In this document: positions 1 through 9,820 of the stretch, one piece after another
Numbering within the stretch: position 1 is the first letter of the stretch
Layout of the letters: every line of letters begins with the position of its first letter
Assembly: GCA_965215225.1 (NCBI GenBank)
Contig: OZ244039.1
Coordinates: 2,170,001-2,234,000, forward strand
From: G965215225 sp965215225
GTDB lineage: Bacteria > Pseudomonadota > Gammaproteobacteria > CBDBNL01 > JAAOII01
Direction: 5' to 3'
Length of the DNA: 64,000 nucleotides
Made by a program: the position numbers and the translations under genes
The notes under the pieces: generated by a model
Told to the model about the DNA's origin: nothing
What the model saw: the letters and a program-made list of their open reading frames with translations, nothing else
Databases searched by the model: none

Positions 1-131
1 TGCAATTAAACCGCCACTATCTAGGTTTTGAACTAAATAAAAAATTCTGTCGTCTGAGTGAAAAAAGAATAAGCCAGGTTGCTCCTCAAGCCAGCGCTTA
101 TGCTAAGAGTATGGCCTTATTCGGAGAGTGA
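1..131 (+). CDS. DNA methyltransferase, C-terminal end (partial)
   Basis: The window opens inside a reading frame whose codons begin at position 3 and which ends at the TGA at 129-131. The visible 42 residues include RHYLGFELNKKFCRLSEKRI, which resembles the C-terminal motif of type II N6-adenine/N4-cytosine methyltransferases (pattern R-x-[FY]-x-G-[FI]-E-x-[ND]-x-x-[FY]-x-x-x-A-x-x-R-I). The stop codon overlaps the GTG start of the next gene (GTGA), so the two are probably translationally coupled. Inference: this is the modification enzyme of a restriction-modification pair. The catalytic region lies outside the window, so the class and target base cannot be decided. Confidence 0.7.
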   Translation, partial: QLNRHYLGFELNKKFCRLSEKRISQVAPQASAYAKSMALFGE

Positions 132-1264
132 AAAGCAATTTAGAGGCTATATATCAAAAAGGACTTAGTGAATATACCAATTTTCTTAAGGCAGCTGCAA
201 GTCTATCAAGACTATTTAGCAATTCTACTACTCCCTTTTTACACTATAGATTTGTTGAGAACATCTATTGTCGCGCTTTTGGAGCAAAGCACTTAAGACG
301 TAAGGACATATCATATGATGCCATCATCAATGGTTATGGTATAGGATTAAAGACTTTTACCATAGAGAAATATCGCAAGACAGAAAAAATAGCCGAGTTT
401 AATCGCCAAAGCGAAGAAATCAATCGGCTCAAAGGGGAACTATTGGTTAGAAAAATAGCGTCCCTCAGAAACGAAAGAATAAGATTTGCTAACACAGCCT
501 ATAACATAGAAGCGGCTGTATATCATTGTGTTGGACGACAGAAGAATAAACTACTGCTTTTTAACAGCCCATATGAAAAGGTTGATATAGATAAGATCAC
601 TGATATTAACACAAAACAGACAGGCATTGCTTTCGGTGATGGTAAAAACCATTACTCCTATAACTTCTCTAAAAGCACTCTTTACAAGACCTTTGAAATC
701 AATGCTGATATGGTTGAAGTAGGGGTTGATATATTAGCAGATCCTTATACTATTCTCACTGAATTACTTCATAAAGACAAAGGCAGTTATGAGGATAAGG
801 CAACAGAATATGTCATCTTGCCTCTATACTCTTCAAAGAAAGGCTTGAGTGAAAAACAAGTTCCCGTGAGAAGCGGCCTAAATCAATGGAATGCTAAGGG
901 AAGGCTAAGGGACTTTGGGGAAGTGTACATACCTGTTCCAAGTCAAGTTCATCAAATTGCCCCTTACTTCTTTCCCCCACGAGACACGACATTTAAGCTC
1001 CAAACCCCAACTGGAGAAATACTAAGCGCAAAACTATGTCAAGAAAATTCAAAAGCATTAATGACAAATCCAAACAAGGCACTATCTGACTGGCTACTAA
1101 GAGGCATTTTCGCCACAAAGGAAGGAGAAATTATGACCTATAAAAAATTACTGGCAGCCGGAACAGATAGCATCAAAATAGAAAAACTAAATGAGGACAC
1201 TTTCTCTATTGATTTTGCTGAAATTGATGCCTATGAAAAATTTATCGCTCAGAACAAAAAATAG
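128..1264 (+). CDS. Probable type II restriction endonuclease
   Basis: This 378-residue protein starts with GTG, overlapping the stop codon of the preceding methyltransferase by GTGA. No signal peptide or membrane segment is visible. Residues about 60-78 read KDISYDAIINGYGIGLKTF. An Asp followed about ten residues later by a Gly-Leu-Lys strand is compatible with a degenerate PD-(D/E)xK nuclease core, and similar 'GIGLKTF' strands occur in type II restriction enzymes. The main argument is position: a single gene of normal REase size coupled to a methyltransferase. I do not recognise the specificity. Its codon use looks more AT-rich than that of the metabolic genes further on, which fits a horizontally acquired R-M system. 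A run of 22 C begins 18 bases after the stop codon. Confidence 0.6.
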   Translation: MKSNLEAIYQKGLSEYTNFLKAAASLSRLFSNSTTPFLHYRFVENIYCRAFGAKHLRRKDISYDAIINGYGIGLKTFTIEKYRKTEKIAEFNRQSEEINRLKGELLVRKIASLRNERIRFANTAYNIEAAVYHCVGRQKNKLLLFNSPYEKVDIDKITDINTKQTGIAFGDGKNHYSYNFSKSTLYKTFEINADMVEVGVDILADPYTILTELLHKDKGSYEDKATEYVILPLYSSKKGLSEKQVPVRSGLNQWNAKGRLRDFGEVYIPVPSQVHQIAPYFFPPRDTTFKLQTPTGEILSAKLCQENSKALMTNPNKALSDWLLRGIFATKEGEIMTYKKLLAAGTDSIKIEKLNEDTFSIDFAEIDAYEKFIAQNKK

Positions 1265-1282
1265 CCCCCTCACTCTTCCCAG

Positions 1283-1304
1283 CCCCCCCCCCCCCCCCCC
1301 CCCC
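1283..1304. repeat. Homopolymer of 22 C
   Basis: An uninterrupted poly-C run lies just after the probable restriction enzyme gene. Such tracts are prone to slipped-strand changes and are also hard to assemble, so the exact length is uncertain. Right after it a short open frame (1306-1362) ends in KCADCDRIGKV and a TAG stop. It carries one CxxC and could be the 3' remnant of a zinc-ribbon protein. Confidence 0.9.
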
Positions 1305-1517
1305 AGCCAAGCTGGTGCCAGACTTCAAATGCGCCGACTGCGACCGCATTGGCAAGGTTTAGACTATGGCCATTAAAGTATCTAATCACTACCTGCTTAC
1401 TCCTTGTTTCATTCTTTCACTGAAAGATGGGTGTAATGTTTTTCATTCATATTGAAAAACCTCTCTTGTATTCACTTAGGGGGATTGTGGTCAGATATGG
1501 TTGATAACTAATAGTTA

Positions 1518-1560
1518 TATAATCTCGTCAGAGAGTTGTTGCACTTATGATGTAAATTCA
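1518..1560 (+). promoter_or_regulatory. TATAAT box followed by a dispersed leader element
   Basis: TATAAT at 1518-1523 is followed after 14 bases by an element at 1538-1560 containing TTGCACTTATGATGTAAA. Near-identical elements occur, in the opposite orientation on the window, upstream of the fructokinase gene (12137-12156), the SDR gene (32035-32056) and purK (53895-53916). No gene lies downstream on the plus strand here, only a seven-codon frame at about 1583, so this may be a promoter left behind by a lost gene. Confidence 0.4.
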
Positions 1561-1721
1561 CCTTTCAAAAAAAGAACGAGCGATGATAAAAAAAATGAAC
1601 AGTTAATTCTACCAGTTCGATAACTATAAAAGGAATATAGTTCAATTAGCATCAGTAGAATCCCCGACAAGGTCCCTTACCTGTTATATGGCACCTCCGC
1701 CATTGGATTGAAAGAATGGGG

Positions 1722-1835
1722 GACTAGTCAAAGCTAGTTGTCAGTTTAGGCAAAAAAGCTGCTCGTCTAAACGGGTCTGGTTTAGTTGAGGTTTGCCAGG
1801 CATCCCATCCAAAGGCCACTAACTACGCCATTTCG
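1722..1835 (-). pseudogene. Degenerate copy of a GLUG-protein 3' end
   Basis: This stretch, 70-180 bases beyond the stop of the giant lipoprotein gene, resembles the last coding bases of the GLUG genes: 'cgtctaaacgggtctggttt' followed by 'agttgaggtttgccag' and then a copy of the EWRSWW codons with point changes. The same preceding sequence (ggactagtcaaagctagtt) recurs near 54050, downstream of the GLUG gene at 54191-56581, again next to a decayed 3' end. It cannot be read as a protein. The rest of 1265-1904 holds the poly-C run, the TATAAT element and no credible gene. Confidence 0.6.
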
Positions 1836-1904
1836 GGTGAAGCTAAGAGACGCGTCAGAACCAGCCGTATAAGCGATGGAAGTATAGTTGAGGCAGTCGG
1901 CAGT

Positions 1905-4900
1905 TTAGGGAATCAGAGCGTCTAACCGGGCCTGGTTTATTACGGGGTTGTTTCTTGTATCGAAAGACCACCAGCTACGCCATTCGGCAGGGGAGATGGG
2001 AGTGCAGCGAATGGCAGGATATTGACTTGAAGTACCGAAGTCCCAAACGCGATTGTCATTAGTTTGTTCAGCTGTTCCAATGTTCCCAGTGTTATCCCTA
2101 TCACACCAGATAGCTGTCTGCGGCACGGTCTCATAACCACGGTAAGTACGAAATCTCAGTCTGTTGTCCCAATTAGCATAAATTCCTACATAGCCAGTTG
2201 GGCTGCGAAGCTCTGCGCTGGTCTTGGCTTGACCATGGCGTCCACTAAGTCTGCCGCTAGTATCACTGTCCCAATAAGAACTAACTCCACCTGTACCGGA
2301 ATAACCCACCAGCATAGCAGTATTACTGCCTGAGATTACATAAGAATAAACAACCGAACCATCGTCAAAATAGCCTGTCAGACCACCTACTCTACTACTT
2401 CCGCTCAACTCACCCACCACAACCGAAGAAGAATGAACCAGAGACCTATAACCAGACCCCACCAGACCGCCTATTGACCGTCCACCCCCACTCACCTCAT
2501 TCGTCACAGCTGAAGAAGAATAAGTCCGAGTCCATTTACCCCACCCTATCAGACCGCCTACCCAATCATAAGTCCCACTTACCTGATCTACCACAACCGA
2601 AGAACCAATGACATCCGTCGATTCACCCCATCCCACCAGACCGCCTACACTACTACTCCCGCTTACCTGAGATGCCACAACCGAAGAAGAACGAACATAA
2701 GATCGCCAAAAAGACCCTACCAGACCGCCTACTCTACTACGCCCACTCACCTCATCCACCACAACCGAAGAAGAATAAATCCGAGCCTGTGAACCACCCC
2801 TCCCTACCAGAGCACCTACCCTATGCCTGCCTATTACCGACTCGGCACTAAGCCTAATATTGCGAATCCTTGAATATCCGTCCATCTCGCCGAACAAACC
2901 CACACAATCCTCACCTGGACGATTAATGCTTAGATCACTAATCGTCCAGCCATTGCCATCAAAAATCCCATCAAAAGCAGGTCCTTGACATCCACTTGCA
3001 GAACTATCTGTATCATGACCCAATGGTTGCCAATTAGGATAATCAACAAGACTTATATCAGCAACCAACTCATAGCCATTACAAGAACGGATATTAATAC
3101 CATCCCCACAGCCAGCGTCGTTAAGTCGTCCAGTATTCGACAACCTAACCCCTTCCCCATCTAGAGCATAACGAACTGCGTTCAATCCTGCCGCCGTCGC
3201 TATCTCTATCAACCCGTCTCCATCATCATCCTTGTCCGCGTCATCCATTACAGTATCCCCATCGCAATCGCTATTTAATCTGCACCCAGCTGCCTCATCA
3301 CCATCTTGGACCCTATCATCATCATCATCTGTATCCTCCTCATCATCACGACAACCATCCCCATCATAGTCGGTAGAAGAACTGCTTATCCAACCAGTAT
3401 TCCCACGAGGACAATCGTCTGAATTATCAGCTATCCCATCATTATCATCATCTCGATCCTCACCATCATCACGACAACCATCGCCATCACGGTCGGTAGT
3501 AGGGACACGACTCGTCCAACCAATATCCCCACGAGGACAGTCGTCTGAAGTATCAACTACCCCATCATTATCATCATCTGTATCCTCACCATCATCACGG
3601 CAACCATCGCCATCACGGTCGGTAGAACCACGACTCGTCCAACCAATATCCCCACGAGGACAGTCGTCTGAAGTATCAGCTACCCCATCATTATCATCAT
3701 CTCGATCCTCACCATCATCACGGCAACCATCACCATCATAGTCGGTGGAACCACTACTCGTCCAACCAATATCCCTACGAGGACAGTCGTCTGAAGTATC
3801 AACTACCCCATCATTATCATCATCTGTATCCTCAAATATATCATGGCAGCCATCCTCATCATAGTCAGTAGAAGCACGGCTCGACCAACCTGTCACGCCA
3901 GCAGGACATTGGTCTGAACCATCATCTACCCCATCCCCATCGCAATCGATCCTTATTACACAATTTGCCGCTGCTTCATCTATATCTCTGACAGTATCGC
4001 CATCGCAATCTGCTAATAGCGAACAACTCACGCCATTTGAATTGTTCTGTTGCTCTCTCACATCAGTATCATCCAATCCATCATTATCGTCATCTGCATC
4101 CTCACCTGCATCACGGCAACCATCACCATCATTATCAGTAGAACCATTGCTTGTCCAACCTGTCTCCCCAGTAGGACATTGGTCTGAGTCATCACCTATC
4201 CCATCCTTATCACTATCCTTAAAGGAAGGAAGCATCCTGTCTAAACGGTCTCGGTCCAGTTGAGGTTTGCCATCATCATCCAAAAACCACCAGCTACGCC
4301 ACTCGGCAGGAGTGGTGGAAGTGCAGCGAATGGCAGGATATTGACTTGAAGTGCCGAAATCCCAAATAAGATTGTCATCGATTCTTTCACCCGCTGTTAA
4401 GTTCCCGCTATGATCCTTATCACACCAGACTGCTAGTGGCTCGCCCTCATTGCCAAACATATTTATATATTCGTCCCAAGCGGCATAAATCCCCTCATAG
4501 CCAGTTGGTCCGCGAAGTTCATCGCTAGTCTTGGCTTGACCATGGTTACCACTATTGATACCGCTCGTATCATTGTCCCAATAAGAAGCAACTCCAGTCC
4601 CCCTTCCACCCTTAACCAGCATAGCAGTACTATTGCCTGAGACTACATAAGAATAAGCAACCCGACCAAGATTAAATCCTCCCGCCAGACCGCCTACATC
4701 ACCATCCCCACTCACCTCACCCACCACAACCGATGAAGAAAATATCTGAGCCCGATTACCATGCCCCACCAAACCGCCTATCCAATTGCTAGTCCCGCTC
4801 AGCTTACCTACCACAACCGAAGAAGAAACAATCCAAGCCAAGTGCCCTTGCCCCACCAGACCGCCTATCTCGACCAGACCGTTTCTTCTATTACTAGTCC

Positions 4901-7900
4901 CGCTCAGCTTACCTACCACAACTGAAGAAGAAATAATCCGAATGTTTGAACCCCGTCCCACCAGACCGCCTACTGTAGTACCACTCCCGTGTACCTCATC
5001 TGCCACAACCGAAGAAGAAATAATCCGAGCCGAGTCACCCCACCCCACCAGACCGCCTACTCTAGCACCACTCCCACGCACCTCATCTGCCACAACCGAA
5101 GAAGAAATAATCCGAGCACTTCTACCATCCCCCACCAGACCACCTACACTATCCTCTCCTATTACTGTCTCGGCACGAATAGTCAAATTGCGAATCTCTG
5201 AATCTTCGGCTATATGACCAAACAGACCCACACAATCCTCACTTAAACGATTAATGCTTAAATCACTAATCGTCCAGCCATTGCCCTCAAAAGTTCCAGC
5301 AAAAGCAGCTCCTTGACACTGGCCTGTACCACTATCTGTATCATGACCCAATGGCTGCCAGCCTTTGCCGCCATCAGCATTCGCATAGGTTGCAAGGCTT
5401 ATATCTGCAACCAACTCATAGCCATTACAGGATGTAGTGCTGCCGTCACCGCCACAGCCAGTGGTGTTGAGCGCCGCATCCTCCGATAACCTACGCCCAT
5501 TGCCATTCAAAGCATATCTCACCGCATCTAATTCCTCCGCTGTGGCTATCTCTATCAACCCATCCCCATCATCATCTATGTCCTCTCCATCCACTACACT
5601 ATCTCCATCGCAATCACTATCTAATACACACTCAGCTGCCTCATCCCCATCTCGGACTCCATCGTTATCATCATCTGCATCCTCACCTGCATCACGGCAA
5701 CCATCACCATCATAGTCGGTCAATGAATTGCTCTTCCAACCTATCTCACCAGCAGGACAGGTGTCTCCCTCTCTATCCCTAATACCATCGTTATCATCAT
5801 CCTCATCCACATCATTCACTAGACCATCTCCATCTGTATCCACTAAACGGGTCTGGTCTAGTTGAGGTTTGCCAGTTTCATTCAAAGACCACCAGCTACG
5901 CCATTCAGTTGGAGTAGTGGGAGTACAGCGAATGGCGGGATATTGACTTGAAGTGCCGAAGTCCCAAATACGATTGTCATCGTTTTTTTCTTCTTCCTCT
6001 ATACTCCCACTATTATCCTTATCACACCAGACCGCCAATGGCTCGTCCTCATCGCCAAATATATCCATATCCTCGTCCCAATCAGCATAAATCCCATCAT
6101 AGCCAGTTGGACTGCGAAGTTCATCGCTGGCCTTGGCTTGACCATGATTGCCACTATTGATGCCGCTCGTCTCGCTGTCCCAATAAGAAGCAACTCCAGT
6201 AGCCCCGTGTCCACTCCCAACTAGCATAGCAGTATTACTGCCTGAGACTACATAAGAATAGGCAATCTTGCCATTATCAAAATATCCCACCACACCACCT
6301 ACTTGACTACTCCCGCTCACTTGATCTGCCACAACCAAAGAAGAATAAATCTGAGCCGTTTCACCCCGCCCTACCAGACCACCTACACTACTACCACTCC
6401 CACTCACCTCACCTACCACGACTGATGAAGAATGAATCTGAGCCGTTTCACCCCGCCCTACCAGACCACCTACACTACTACCACTCCCGCTCACCTCACC
6501 TACCACAACCGATGAAGAATATATCCAAGCGCCGATACCTTCCCCCGTCAGACCGCCTACATCATCACCAGCCCCGCTCACTTCATTCACCACAACCGAT
6601 GAAAAATGAATCCAAGCCGATGAACCCAACCCCACCAGACCACCTACAGAATCAGTCCCGATCACCTGAGATGCTACAACCGAAGAAGAAATAATTCGAG
6701 CCGATGGCCCATCGCCTACCAGACCGCCTACATTGCCCCTACCTATGACTGCTCCGGCAATAATAAGGGTAAGATTATGAATCTCTGAACCAGCAGTTAT
6801 ATGACCAAACAAACCCACACAATCTTCACCTGAACGGTTAATGCTTAGATCACTAATCCTAAAACCATTGCCTTCAAAAGTTCCATTAAAAGCAGCTCCT
6901 TGACATCCAACTGTAGAACTATCTGTATCATGACCCAAGGGTTGCCAGCCTTCGCCATTACTATAAGCAGCAAGACTTATATCCGCGACCAGCTCATAGC
7001 CAGAACAAGAAGTAATGCCGCTGTCACCACCACAGCCAGTGGTGTCAAGCGCCGCAGTCTCCGATAACTTAATCCCATTGCCATTTAGAGCATACCTCAC
7101 TAAATTCAATTCTGCCGCTGTGGCTATCTCTATCAATCCATCCCCATCATCATCTATGTCCTTACTCTCATCATGGCAACCATCCCCATCCTTATCGGTG
7201 GAAGAATCACTAGTCCAACCTGTCTCACCAACAGGACATTGGTCTGAAGTATCACCTACCCCATCATTATCATCATCTGTATCCTCACTTGCATCACGGC
7301 AACCATCCCCATCCTTATCGGTAAAAGGATCGCTTGTCCAACCTGTCTCACCAACAGGACATTGGTCTGAATTATCACCTGCCCCATCATTATCATCATC
7401 CCTATCCACTCTATCTACTAGACCATCTCCATCTGTATCCACTAAACGGGTCTGGTTTAATTGAGGTTTACCAGTCCCATTCAAAAACCACCAGCTACGC
7501 CATTCGGTAGGGGCTAGCGGAGTGCAGCGAATAGCGGGATAATCATTTGAAGTGCCGAAATCCCAAACGCGATTGTCATTGGTTCTCTCATCCGCTTCAA
7601 TGCTCCCACTATTGTCCTTATCACACCAAACAGCCAATGGCACGTCTTCCCCGTCGCCAAATATATCTGTGTCATCGTTCCAAGCGGTATAAATCCCCGT
7701 ATAGTCAATTGGCATGTGAAGTTCGTCGCTGGTCTTAGCTTGACCATAATTGCCATTATTAATGCCACTAGTCTCACTGTCCCAATAAGAAGCAACTCCA
7801 GTCCCGCTGCCACTCCCAACCAGCATAGCAGTATTACTGCCTGAGACCACATAAGAATAAGCAACTTGACCAGCAGACTGACTAGAGCCAAAATTTCCTA

Positions 7901-9767
7901 CCAAACCGCCTACACTACTACTCCCGACCAGACCGCTCACCTCACCCACCACAATCGATGAAGAAACAATCCGAGCACGACCACCAGACCCCACCAGACC
8001 GCCTACATTAATACCAGTCCCGCTCACCTCACCCCCTACAACCGAAGAAGAATGAACCCGAGCCCCACTACCTCGCCCCACCAGACCACCTAGACTACTA
8101 CGCCCGCTCACCTCAGTTGCCACAACTGAAGAAGAATAAATCTGAGCCAATCCACCATTCCCTACCAGACCACCCACATTATCACCAGTCCCGCTCCCGC
8201 GCACCTCAGCTGCCACAACCGATGAAGAATCAATCCAAACACCTTCACCATAGCCTACCAGACCTCCTATATTATCACCCCTGCTCCCGCGCACTACACC
8301 CGCCCCAACCGAAGAAGAATAAATCCGAGCACTTCCACCAAACCCCACCAGACCACCTACACTACTACTCCCACTCACCTCAACCGCCACAACTGAAGAA
8401 AAATGAATCCGAGCACTTCCACCATAGCCTATCAGACCGCCTACACTACTACTCCCCCTCACCTCAGCTGCCTCAACCGAAGAAGAATGAATCCGAGCCG
8501 ATTCACCGTCTCCTATCAGACCACCTACGAAATTCCCACCTATCACTCTCTCAGCCCGAAGAGTAAGATTACGAATTTCTGAAGCCATAGCTGTCCGTCC
8601 AAACAAACCCACACAATTCTCACCTAAACGATTAATGCTTAAATCACTAATCGTCCAGCCATTGCCTTCAAAAGTCCCAGCAAAAGATTCTCCTTGACAT
8701 CCAACTGTAGAACCATCTGTATCATGACCCAATGGTTGCCAGCCTTTGCCTCCATCAGCATTTGCATAGTTTAGAAGACTTATATCCGCAATCAGCTCAT
8801 AACCATTACAGGACCTAAGGCCTCTAACACCACCACAGCCAGTGGTATCGAGCGCCGCATCCTCCAATAACTTACTTCCATTACCATTTAGAGCATAGCG
8901 AACCGCATCTAATTCCGCCGCCGTGGCTATTTCTATCAATCCGTCGCCATCATCGTCTATGTCCTCACTCTCATCACGGCAGCCATCCCCATCATTATCA
9001 GTCGAAGAATCACTTGTCCAACCTGTCTTACCAGTAGGACAGGCGTCCCCCGCGCTATCCCCAATACCATCATTATCGTCATCCTCATCCACACTATCCG
9101 CTCGACCATCTCCATCTGTATTGATGCCCGACCGAATACCACCGCTTTCGTGATCCTCACGATTCTCTTCCCAAACAAAAACTATCGTCACCTCTTGCTC
9201 CTCTCCATCACTAAGAGTCCCTATAATCCGAAAGGTCCAATCGGCTTGATCATCCAGCCCGGTAAAATCATAGCTGCCATCAGCAAATTCGGCCAGATCG
9301 ATATTTCTCTCTTCTAGTTCACTGCCACGGGTTGCCCTAATGCTCAAAGAAACGAAATTGCTAAAAGTCGATTGATTACTTATGTGAAAACCACCCATCA
9401 TAGGAGCAAAAGTGAGTTCTACCTCAAAATCTCTAGGAGATCTAGAAGAACCACCTTCTTGACCTGGTGATTGGGCTATAGCTGCTCTGGGAGAACTAGG
9501 AGAACCTTCTCCCAAACCATTGCCTTCACAAGCAATAAGAGCAACTGATAAGAAACCAGCCCCAACTAAAAAGAAAAGAAAGCGCCCCACCCTGTCAAGC
9601 AGAGCCCGGAGGAAGGCGAGCACAAAAGAAGCATAGGGGAAAGGCATAATAAAAAAGAGACGGCGTAATAGGAGTCTAACTAAGGAAAGCATAGAAGGGG
9701 CAAAGAAATTAAAGAGCGCCCTAGCAGAAGCCGTCCTCAAGACAACAAAATTAAGTTCGTTTAACAT
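1905..9767 (-). CDS. Giant modular lipoprotein with type-3 and GLUG repeats
   Basis: A 2620-residue predicted surface lipoprotein. The N-terminus is long (about 60 residues) before a hydrophobic stretch ending in a lipobox (LIAC, Cys80), so an internal start such as Met41 (9647) is possible. The mature part has four tandem modules. Each has acidic thrombospondin type-3-like calcium-binding repeats (DxDGDGxxD), a conserved block starting DGLIEIATA (about residues 280, 880, 1405, 2190), and a block of GLUG repeats (VGGLVG...SSVV, about 390-635, 980-1160, 1507-1696, 2290-2476). Each ends with the pattern RxWDFGTS...EWRSWW...KPQLN. Type-3 repeats bind calcium in known proteins. GLUG motifs are found in bacterial surface proteins, but their role is poorly known. 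Adhesion or host contact is inference. A paralogue is at 54191-56581 and two more distant ones at 43235-49547. The gene has a TATAAT box 37 bases upstream and a 20-bp array above it. Confidence 0.85.
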   Translation of the reverse strand: MLNELNFVVLRTASARALFNFFAPSMLSLVRLLLRRLFFIMPFPYASFVLAFLRALLDRVGRFLFFLVGAGFLSVALIACEGNGLGEGSPSSPRAAIAQSPGQEGGSSRSPRDFEVELTFAPMMGGFHISNQSTFSNFVSLSIRATRGSELEERNIDLAEFADGSYDFTGLDDQADWTFRIIGTLSDGEEQEVTIVFVWEENREDHESGGIRSGINTDGDGRADSVDEDDDNDGIGDSAGDACPTGKTGWTSDSSTDNDGDGCRDESEDIDDDGDGLIEIATAAELDAVRYALNGNGSKLLEDAALDTTGCGGVRGLRSCNGYELIADISLLNYANADGGKGWQPLGHDTDGSTVGCQGESFAGTFEGNGWTISDLSINRLGENCVGLFGRTAMASEIRNLTLRAERVIGGNFVGGLIGDGESARIHSSSVEAAEVRGSSSVGGLIGYGGSARIHFSSVVAVEVSGSSSVGGLVGFGGSARIYSSSVGAGVVRGSRGDNIGGLVGYGEGVWIDSSSVVAAEVRGSGTGDNVGGLVGNGGLAQIYSSSVVATEVSGRSSLGGLVGRGSGARVHSSSVVGGEVSGTGINVGGLVGSGGRARIVSSSIVVGEVSGLVGSSSVGGLVGNFGSSQSAGQVAYSYVVSGSNTAMLVGSGSGTGVASYWDSETSGINNGNYGQAKTSDELHMPIDYTGIYTAWNDDTDIFGDGEDVPLAVWCDKDNSGSIEADERTNDNRVWDFGTSNDYPAIRCTPLAPTEWRSWWFLNGTGKPQLNQTRLVDTDGDGLVDRVDRDDDNDGAGDNSDQCPVGETGWTSDPFTDKDGDGCRDASEDTDDDNDGVGDTSDQCPVGETGWTSDSSTDKDGDGCHDESKDIDDDGDGLIEIATAAELNLVRYALNGNGIKLSETAALDTTGCGGDSGITSCSGYELVADISLAAYSNGEGWQPLGHDTDSSTVGCQGAAFNGTFEGNGFRISDLSINRSGEDCVGLFGHITAGSEIHNLTLIIAGAVIGRGNVGGLVGDGPSARIISSSVVASQVIGTDSVGGLVGLGSSAWIHFSSVVVNEVSGAGDDVGGLTGEGIGAWIYSSSVVVGEVSGSGSSVGGLVGRGETAQIHSSSVVVGEVSGSGSSVGGLVGRGETAQIYSSLVVADQVSGSSQVGGVVGYFDNGKIAYSYVVSGSNTAMLVGSGHGATGVASYWDSETSGINSGNHGQAKASDELRSPTGYDGIYADWDEDMDIFGDEDEPLAVWCDKDNSGSIEEEEKNDDNRIWDFGTSSQYPAIRCTPTTPTEWRSWWSLNETGKPQLDQTRLVDTDGDGLVNDVDEDDDNDGIRDREGDTCPAGEIGWKSNSLTDYDGDGCRDAGEDADDDNDGVRDGDEAAECVLDSDCDGDSVVDGEDIDDDGDGLIEIATAEELDAVRYALNGNGRRLSEDAALNTTGCGGDGSTTSCNGYELVADISLATYANADGGKGWQPLGHDTDSGTGQCQGAAFAGTFEGNGWTISDLSINRLSEDCVGLFGHIAEDSEIRNLTIRAETVIGEDSVGGLVGDGRSARIISSSVVADEVRGSGARVGGLVGWGDSARIISSSVVADEVHGSGTTVGGLVGRGSNIRIISSSVVVGKLSGTSNRRNGLVEIGGLVGQGHLAWIVSSSVVVGKLSGTSNWIGGLVGHGNRAQIFSSSVVVGEVSGDGDVGGLAGGFNLGRVAYSYVVSGNSTAMLVKGGRGTGVASYWDNDTSGINSGNHGQAKTSDELRGPTGYEGIYAAWDEYINMFGNEGEPLAVWCDKDHSGNLTAGERIDDNLIWDFGTSSQYPAIRCTSTTPAEWRSWWFLDDDGKPQLDRDRLDRMLPSFKDSDKDGIGDDSDQCPTGETGWTSNGSTDNDGDGCRDAGEDADDDNDGLDDTDVREQQNNSNGVSCSLLADCDGDTVRDIDEAAANCVIRIDCDGDGVDDGSDQCPAGVTGWSSRASTDYDEDGCHDIFEDTDDDNDGVVDTSDDCPRRDIGWTSSGSTDYDGDGCRDDGEDRDDDNDGVADTSDDCPRGDIGWTSRGSTDRDGDGCRDDGEDTDDDNDGVVDTSDDCPRGDIGWTSRVPTTDRDGDGCRDDGEDRDDDNDGIADNSDDCPRGNTGWISSSSTDYDGDGCRDDEEDTDDDDDRVQDGDEAAGCRLNSDCDGDTVMDDADKDDDGDGLIEIATAAGLNAVRYALDGEGVRLSNTGRLNDAGCGDGINIRSCNGYELVADISLVDYPNWQPLGHDTDSSASGCQGPAFDGIFDGNGWTISDLSINRPGEDCVGLFGEMDGYSRIRNIRLSAESVIGRHRVGALVGRGGSQARIYSSSVVVDEVSGRSRVGGLVGSFWRSYVRSSSVVASQVSGSSSVGGLVGWGESTDVIGSSVVVDQVSGTYDWVGGLIGWGKWTRTYSSSAVTNEVSGGGRSIGGLVGSGYRSLVHSSSVVVGELSGSSRVGGLTGYFDDGSVVYSYVISGSNTAMLVGYSGTGGVSSYWDSDTSGRLSGRHGQAKTSAELRSPTGYVGIYANWDNRLRFRTYRGYETVPQTAIWCDRDNTGNIGTAEQTNDNRVWDFGTSSQYPAIRCTPISPAEWRSWWSFDTRNNPVINQARLDALIP
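3340..3850 (-). repeat. 123-bp in-frame tandem repeats (41-residue type-3 units)
   Basis: About four consecutive near-identical 123-bp units encode a 41-residue Asp-rich unit (DxDGDGCRDDGED..DDDNDG..DTSDDCPRGDIGW). They lie within residues about 1970-2140 of the giant lipoprotein. Because the unit is a multiple of three, gain or loss of copies keeps the frame open. Confidence 0.8.
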
Positions 9768-9803
9768 GATGATCCATTATGTGATTAAATTTTAATTAAA
9801 AAT

Positions 9804-9809
9804 ATTATA
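9804..9809 (-). promoter_or_regulatory. -10 box of the giant lipoprotein gene
   Basis: TATAAT on the minus strand, 37 bases before the ATG at 9767. The -35 position (17 bp further up) falls inside the first unit of the 20-bp array that starts at 9821. The paralogous gene at 54191-56581 has the same arrangement. Confidence 0.6.
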
Positions 9810-9820
9810 GCAAAAAATAT

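Noticed and set aside
1191..1376. Proline-rich frame spanning the poly-C tract
   Set aside because: It is created by the C homopolymer, overlaps the restriction enzyme gene and has no start signal.
3340..3850. Regular 123-bp repeats considered as a CRISPR array
   Set aside because: Units are contiguous, in frame and protein-coding, with no unique spacers.
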